DNA from: Dichetophora obliterata | Taxonomy: Eukaryota; Arthropoda; Insecta; Diptera; Sciomyzidae | NCBI GenBank assembly: GCA_963920525.1 | Contig: OY986439.1 | Span: forward strand, 211,264,906-211,328,905 | Direction of reading: 5' to 3' | DNA: 64,000 bases | Shown: piece by piece, positions 58,285 through 64,000 of the stretch | Position numbering within the stretch: the first letter of the stretch is position 1 | Layout: every line of letters starts with the position of its first letter | Made by a program: the position numbers and the translations under genes | Notes under the pieces: generated by a model | Told to the model about the DNA's origin: nothing | The model's database searches: none | What the model saw: the letters and a program-made list of their open reading frames with translations, nothing else

Positions 58285-58773
58285 AATACAATTATATGAA
58301 AAAAGAAAAAACATTTTGAAGGTTTTTAGTGTGTTAAAGGTTGTTAGATTCCCAATCATTGTATAGAATACATATATACATATGTTTACTACAAAAATAA
58401 GAACAAGGATAAGGAATTAATTTATAATTGAAAGTTTTTACCTTCGATAGCTTTTCGAAGACTATAGGAAAGATTCAGTAGATTTGCATCACACCCACCC
58501 GTTTTTCCTAAACTTATCACTAGTCAATAATAAACCAAGTTGTTAAACCAAATGCTAAGAAGTATGCAACAAATTTAAACAACTTTCATTTATTTCACCC
58601 TTCATATTCATCAAAAAGCTACTTCAATATCAGTTCTATCAAAGAAATGCTAATTTCAGCAATAAACTAAATCATGGCCGATGAAATGAGCTGCATAAAC
58701 AACGCATATGATATATAAAAAACACATTAAATAAAAGCGAATGAAAGGAAGTTATAAGTGTGTGCTGCCTAGT
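58285..58773. other. AT-rich non-coding DNA
   Basis: Nothing recognised. Confidence 0.3.
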
Positions 58774-58775
58774 TA

Positions 58776-60063
58776 TTGGGGGTTGGAATTAGTTTTAAAG
58801 GTTTTCTAAGAGATGGCGTAACTATCAATAGATCGCATCGGGCACACCTGTGACTATATTCATTTCAAAGTACATTGTCTAAGCTTCATTTTTCAGTACG
58901 TGTCATTCCACTGAAGTGTAAACAACATATATTTTTTTCTCTGTGAACATGTCGACTTTCGTTCCAACAAAACGCAATTTGCGGGAAGGTTTACTTTTGT
59001 GCTTCCATTTGAAGAAAAAAGCGGTTGAAGCACAACGCACGCTTACTGAGGCTTACGGGGACTATGCTCCATCGATTTCTACTTGTGGGTACTGGTTCCG
59101 TCGGTTTAAAAGTGGTGATTTTGATACGGAAGACAAAGAGCGTCCGGGCCAGCCGAAAAAGTTTGAAGATGAGGAATTGGAGGCTTTGCTCGATGAAGAC
59201 CCGTGTCAAACCCTTCAAGAATTGTCAGAATCATTGGGAGTCGACTTATCAACGGTCGGCAAACGCTTGAAGGCCATGGGAATGATTCAAAAGCAAGGAA
59301 ATTGGGTGCCGTACCAGTTGAAGCCGAGAGACGTTGAACGGCGATTTTGCATGTGCGAACAACTGCTTCAACGGCATAAAAGGAAGAGTTTTTTGCATCG
59401 TATTGTCACTGGCGATGTAAAGTGGATCCATTACGATAATCCTAAGCGAAAAAAATCGTGGGGACCACCCGGCCATGCATCAACATAGAGGGCCAAGCCG
59501 AATATTCATGGCGCCAAGCTTATGCTGTGTATTTGGTGGGATCAGAAGGGTGTCGTGTACTATGAGCTGCTAAAACCTAACGAAACCATCACTGGGGAAC
59601 GCTACCAACAACAATTGATGCAATTGAGAGCCGAGCATTAAAGGTTAAACGGCCGGAATATGCCAAAAGACACGACAAAGTGGTTTTTCAACATGACAAC
59701 GCACGGCCACATGTTGCAAGAACCGTCAAGGAAACGTTGGAGGCGCTGAATTGGGATGTGCTACCCCACCCGCCTTATAGCCCAGACATAGCCCCTTCCG
59801 ACTACCACCTATTCAGATCGATGACGCATGGCTTGGCTGAGCAGCGCTCCACTTCTTACGAGGATACCAAAAAATGGGTCGATTCGTGGATTGCCTCAAA
59901 AGACGAATCGTTCTTCCGGCGCGGAATCCATATGCTGCCAGAAAGATGGGAAAATGTTGTACCTAACGATGGACAATACTTTGAAAAATATACATTGTAC
60001 CGTTGTTTCTAAATAAATGCTCAAAAACCGAAAAAAACCTTTAAAATTAATTCCAACCCCCAA
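58776..60063 (+). mobile_element. Mariner transposon (Mos1-like), 1288 bp
   Basis: Flanked by TA (58774-58775, 60064-60065). Ends TTGGGGGTTGGAATTAGTTT and, inverted, TTGGGGGTTGGAATTAATTT, about 30 bp of near-perfect TIR. Full length for a mariner, with the transposase spanning nearly all of it. High TIR identity and few coding lesions suggest moderate age. Confidence 0.95.
58949..60012 (+). pseudogene. Mariner transposase, one stop and one frameshift
   Basis: Starts MSTFVPTKRNLREGLLLCFH, with two helix-turn-helix regions in the first 110 residues and WVPYQL after them (usual mariner WVPHEL). DD34D core: first Asp in TGDVKW (usual GDEKW), second in VFQHDNARPH, third in YSPDIAPSDYHLF. Ends YFEKYTLYRCF. 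A TAG at 59486-59488 interrupts the frame after GPPGHAST, and a 2-bp insertion near 59625 (AGAG where AG is expected) shifts it. The first start at 58943 adds two residues; I prefer the second Met by comparison with mariner N-termini. It would excise and insert at TA. Confidence 0.94.
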
Positions 60064-60065
60064 TA

Positions 60066-61044
60066 TATGCTTTAATTTATTGACATGAAGATTATCGATT
60101 GCATATGCCATTGGCATAATTATTATAACTTTGGTCCAGCTTTTGGCCCGATATCTATCACCAGATACAAATGAATAATTAAGGCAAAATCTTAGGGCAA
60201 CTTTTGGCCTTCCTCGACGCTTTTAACGCAAAACTAATGATGAAGCATCGAGCATAAGTTAGCTGAAAATGGAAACTATAAATTATACACAGGCAGTAAT
60301 GAGCAGTAAGAAAAAAAAAAAACAAAAACAGAAATATCCAAAAAAACCATCATCCGAAAGCAAATCTGAAAGATGCTACTTTGAAGTTTTGGCATTGATT
60401 GCGTGGCAGTCATTAAAATACTTATATAAAAATAAATAAAAGTAGTGGCTAGAATTTAAGGGAGAATTAAGTGGCTTCAGCTGACTGTCCATAGCTTTCT
60501 TTGTGTACACGAGAGTATGCGTGTGTGTTTATGTGCTTACTTATACGACGTGTGAGTGTAGAAAAGACGCATCAACACCCACAACCAAAAGCTGTGCGTT
60601 GAGCTCATTAGAGCATACTTTTGGGGGCAAACTGCAGGGTGGCTAACTAATATTTATTTATGATGGTCTTTGGCAGATTTTAATGTATATCCGATGCTGT
60701 AAGTATGGAATATGATGATGATGATGCTGATGATCTTATTTATGAATATGTATGCATGTTTGAATAAAGCTGTTAGCGATAATGAGATAATGTAGTAGAT
60801 AATGGCTAGGCGGTTGCAAAAGAGAATGAAAAAAAAAATTGGTCTACAAAATCTTTACAAAAAATTGGCAAAATTTATCATATAAAGATTATGAAGATGT
60901 CTTGTGAATTATTTTTATTGTTAGGGTTAGCATTTCTCCTTTCTAGTCGATTCATAGAACTACAAAACCTTCTTAATTCCAATCTCTAAGATAAAAGCTA
61001 GTATACGTGCTATATCTCTTGATTTTAATGAGTTATCTGGTATT
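60066..61044. other. Non-coding DNA
   Basis: No gene recognised. Contains a short (GATGAT)n near 60715. Confidence 0.4.
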
Positions 61045-61332
61045 ATGTGGCCTTTTACCATTGCATCGATGCCCAATAGAACCTCTCATTGCCGAGATAA
61101 TTCGTTCTTTAGTCGCACGGTTAAGTTGTGGAATAGTCTCCCTGCGAGTGTGTTTCACGGCAGTTTTGAGCTGTGCAAATTTAAAAAAATCTTCACCGAC
61201 ACTACTCCATCTATCCATCCTCCAACTATCACCCATCTTCCGAATCAACACAATGCTTACACATTTATAGGAGGCATCCCCGAGCGTTGGTTCAGTCTAA
61301 AAAAAAAACCCAGATATTTTTGTCTAACTTGA
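61045..61332 (+). pseudogene. LINE RT C-terminal fragment, plus strand
   Basis: RDNSFFSRTVKLWNSLPASVF, read after an SMPNRTSHC stretch, followed by ELCKFKKIF, is the typical end of Jockey/CR1-type reverse transcriptases. Only about 95 codons remain. It abuts the opposite-strand LINE. Confidence 0.6.
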
Positions 61333-61523
61333 ACCAGTGCGGAACACTGACCCAGAGTGTGCATCACAGATTCTTTGTCTTCCATGCAAAATGCTACATG
61401 TGTTATCACTAAGAACTCCCAGATCTGTGAGGTGATAGTTCAACCTACAGTGACCGGTTTGCAATCCTGTGATGATTCTTATATCATTCTTTGCTAGCTT
61501 CATGCATTTCTTAAATCTCATTA
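61324..61523 (-). pseudogene. RNase H-type LINE, C-terminal zinc region (part)
   Basis: KNDIRIITGLQTGHCRLNYHL then LGVLSDNTC: the conserved C-terminal segment downstream of RNase H in I/LOA-type LINEs. The upstream part of the same element continues at 63037 on the other side of a 1.5-kb insertion; joined at the duplicated GGCC, the reading frame runs through. Confidence 0.75.
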
Positions 61524-61528
61524 GGCCG

Positions 61529-63031
61529 CACGGTGGGGCGATCCCATACAAAGGATTGGACATCCAGAAAAAAGTGCAACTTGCAAATTATTATAATATT
61601 TTGATACATTTCGATAGAAAGATATTTGGGCTATTGAATTCGGCAGTTTTTTTATTATTAAGTGCGTACTCTTGTTTTTGTAAAGCCTCAAAGATGATAT
61701 TTTATAATTTAAAAAAGATATAGTTTTTTTTTTAAAGTCCTATAACATTTTGTTAAACTGCTTGATTGAACAGGTCTTTATATTTTATGAAAGGGTATAC
61801 TCTAAACAACCAAATATTTTGTTTTTAAGTTTTTTGCTATCCCTTTATTGTGATAAGGAATAAAAATTAAAAATTAAAAAAATTATTAAATTTGAAAATA
61901 AAAAAATGGCCAGGGCTGGTCAGGATCAAAGTACCTTACATTACAAGTAATGATATTAAGAAATGTTTTAAAAAAGTTAGCGCGCGCCATCCAGCGCCTT
62001 CTGAGCATTTCACTATCAAAGCTGTATTCCTCGGGTTTTTATAGCATTTCTCAGAAAGATTGCCTATTACAGCGTAACTACAGGAACTGATTCAGTTTTA
62101 TTAGCGATAAAAACTTGCGAATGGATAATGGACAAGTTTGGGATACAAATATTTGTTTAACCCATTCCGGCACGGCTCCGTGACCTTTTGTAAATGGAAA
62201 AAATAGATGTTTTGCTTTGATTGCTGCATAGCATCCATACTAGTAAAGTGACGTAAATCTATTGTATGAAATAAATGTAGACAATTTTAATGCAAATATT
62301 TTGGTATACTGTTTATTTATCTGAGACGTCTGGTTCTTGAGATATCGTCAAATATCGTCAAAAATTTTGTAAAAACAATTGCATAAACTAGTACAGTACA
62401 GATAAAGGGTATGAAATCCACTTAAACGTGAATAAACACAATTGTCATATCTTTAACCGTCAATAATTTATATGAAATATATTTTAAAAGTTCAGTGCAA
62501 GCAATATGTATTTATAAAGGTGGCAGAAGTAGGTGACGTCTCTCAAATCGGCACCGTAAAGAATAACCAATTTGTAAAGATTATGCTAAAAACATTTGAA
62601 TCAACACCAATATACTATTTTGCATACGACGAAATTAAAAATTTTTTTAATGTTTGTTGATAGACGTGGTATTGCAAGGCTCTGGTTAAAGTCATGACGG
62701 TAACACTGCTCGCAGATTTTTTACTAATTACAAGAAAAGTATATAATTACTTCACTAATTACAAGCTAATAAATTCTTGTTTAAAAACACATTTTGTAAT
62801 AAAATACAGGTACGAAATATAGCTAAATTAAAAAAATGGTTTTTTTACCATGAATTTGTTGGGTCTCTTAGACCCGCTACACTCATAAAGGTTAAAGGAT
62901 TTCTGGGGAAGTTCTTTTAAAAAGACATGTTTAAAATTTGGTCAAAATACATCAAATAGTTCCAGAGTTACAATCAATTATTTAAAGCAATATGCTATGT
63001 CCAACCCTTAGTATGGGATCGCCCCACCGTG
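61529..63031. mobile_element. Transib-like element, 1503 bp, CACGGTG ends
   Basis: Ends CACGGTGGGGCGATCCCATA (61529) and its near-exact inverse (to 63031), about 35 bp of TIR. Flanks GGCCG (61524-61528) and GGCCA (63032-63036) are a 5-bp GC-rich duplication with one mismatch. Transib transposons have CAC(W/G)RTG-like heptamer ends and 5-bp GC-rich TSDs. No RAG1-like transposase is present. About half the length is the nested piggyBac-like element. The Transib assignment is inference from termini and TSD. Confidence 0.7.
62161..62891. mobile_element. TTAA-flanked piggyBac-like element, 731 bp
   Basis: Left end CCCATTCCGGCACGGCTCCG and right end, inverted, CCTTTATGAGTGTAGCGGGT. TTAA on both sides (62157-62160, 62892-62895). 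Each end has a short subterminal palindrome (CACGG/CCGTG; GGGTCT/AGACCC). The 62472-62660 frame of 62 codons has no recognised domain. Confidence 0.6.
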
Positions 63032-63036
63032 GGCCA

Positions 63037-63590
63037 TATGTTTTTAAGAGTAGTTTAGAGTATACTTACTCTGGCTGATTTCCCCATTATATTCCTCTTT
63101 TTTTTTTTCTTCATCTTTTCTTATTGAAAGAGAGATGATCACTTTACCCATACCACAGAGTGGTTCCGGACCAACCAGAGGAGCTGATGATCCTTTCTTC
63201 GCCAGCTTGTTGGCAATTTCGTTTGCTTCTATATCTTGTGTCCAAGAATCCACATTATCCAGACCAGTTTTTGTTGCCCAAGCGTGTTAAGTTTATCAAG
63301 AAACTCCATTCCCAGTTTTGAGGTTAATTATGAGATTTCAGTGCCTTGGTACCCGCTTGACTATCGAATAGGGTAGCATCTTTTTGGTTCCTGCATTTAC
63401 TTTTCAGGTAAAACACCTGCCAATCGCATATATTTCCGCTTAAAATATGTTGCCGTTCTTGCCCATGTGCTCAAAGAATTTAGTCCCTGGCCCGTAGACT
63501 CCTGCTTCATCCAATTCTTTGGTAAGAGAGCCATCAGTGTACCATGTAATCATGTACACTGTTTTATCTTATAATTCGGACAGACCTTTT
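63037..63590 (-). pseudogene. LINE RNase H domain, broken
   Basis: Minus-strand motifs in order: WYTDGS (about 63531-63546), AEIYAIG after a stop (about 63435), FDSQAGTKAL-like (frame-broken), then ANEIANKLAKKGSSAPLVGP (63225-63165). These are the four acidic landmarks of RNase H1 with the usual GPEP after it. At least three stops or frameshifts. RNase H in the ORF places the element with I/LOA/R1-type LINEs. Confidence 0.85.
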
Positions 63591-63593
63591 CTG

Positions 63594-64000
63594 TACTTTT
63601 TACTTTTTAGTTCAGTTGGAAATCTTTTAGTAAAACTGAATTTTGGATGTTCGCTGTCCCTCTGTATTGTTATTTCAGAATACTGTCTATGAAATAGCAA
63701 GCTTCTTTCGAATTACTCAATCACTTTGCCCGAATTAAAACTGAATTTTGGATGCTTGCTGTCCCTACGTATTGCTATTTCAGAATATTTTCTCGATAGA
63801 ATAGCAAGCTTCTTTCGAGCTACACAATCTCTTTGCCCGAAGTCTTCACAAGTCATCTTTAGAATAGCCCTCTTCGCCTAGGATTGAATGTAAATGTGAA
63901 GAAGTGTGAGTTCTAGTAGAACTTCTGTTGCTTGATTTTCCGCCCAGATGACTGTCCCATACACAGTCGTGGGATGTTTGATCATTGTATGTATTTATCG
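63594..64000 (-). pseudogene. LINE RT C-terminal region, extends off window
   Basis: VYGTVIWAENQATEVLLELT (from about 63975) and AKRAILKM resemble the RT-to-RNase H linker of I-type LINEs. Contains a tandem duplication of about 105 bp (63630-63734 and 63735-63842). Continues beyond the window's right edge. Confidence 0.65.
63630..63842. repeat. Tandem duplication of about 105 bp in LINE
   Basis: Two copies of a unit from TAAAACTGAATTTTGGATG to CTTTGCCCGAA, differing at roughly a dozen positions and small indels. Confidence 0.9.

Overview
Eukaryotic, AT-rich, almost entirely non-genic DNA from an insect, most likely a brachyceran fly. The evidence is a DINE-1/INE-1-type Helentron core with its GTCY proto-microsatellite (46098-46650), an RTE/BovB-like LINE, Jockey-like and RNase H-bearing LINEs, a Mos1-like mariner, a Tc1 element, a jerky/pogo-like element, hAT, piggyBac-like and Helitron remnants. 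No host protein-coding exon, rRNA or functional tRNA was recognised; the window reads as a large intron or intergenic block made of nested transposable elements (TEs).

Layout. 1-7.2 kb: unique DNA, a Harbinger-like MITE (2191-2502), a foldback (3797-4324), a non-autonomous hAT-like element with 8-bp duplications (5042-6084), a TA-flanked MITE (6097-6613) carrying a 127-bp templated patch, and a DINE-like piece. 7.2-10.3 kb: a minus-strand Jockey-like LINE with a TTAA-flanked MITE in its 3' UTR, inserted in a short repeat whose uninterrupted copy lies at 14641-14829. 12.8-17.4 kb: TTCATTAA-rich repeat, a 242-bp MITE and a 1.75-kb element with long inverted ends. 17880-20923: an intact-ORF RTE-like LINE with a perfect 14-bp target-site duplication (TSD). 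21565-23356: a second hAT-like element containing tRNA-like sequences, a foldback and a hairpin MITE. 26.26-28.25 kb: a 9-bp minisatellite. 30010-30290: a near-perfect palindrome. 34.65-36.87 kb: a higher-order satellite array.

37.6-42.2 kb: a diverged 1.75-kb direct duplication, a TTAA-flanked MITE, a Tc1 element with IR/DR-type ends and a twin-primed (5'-inverted) RTE copy. 44-46.7 kb: a second copy of the 6.1-kb MITE, another TTAA-flanked MITE and the DINE-1. 46.9-53.8 kb: an AATAAGAT-rich inverted-terminal pair enclosing a decayed Helitron with PIF1-like helicase, a 38-bp tandem repeat and a 2.35-kb jerky/pogo element. 56.4-60.1 kb: a hAT with perfect 8-bp TSD, a TTAA-flanked MITE and a mariner. 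61-64 kb: a three-level nest, in which a minus-strand RNase H-type LINE is split by a Transib-like element with CACGGTG ends, itself containing a piggyBac-like element.

Only the RTE ORF (17903-20905) looks intact; every other coding TE carries stops, frameshifts or deletions. All family names come from reading motifs and termini by eye; no search was run.
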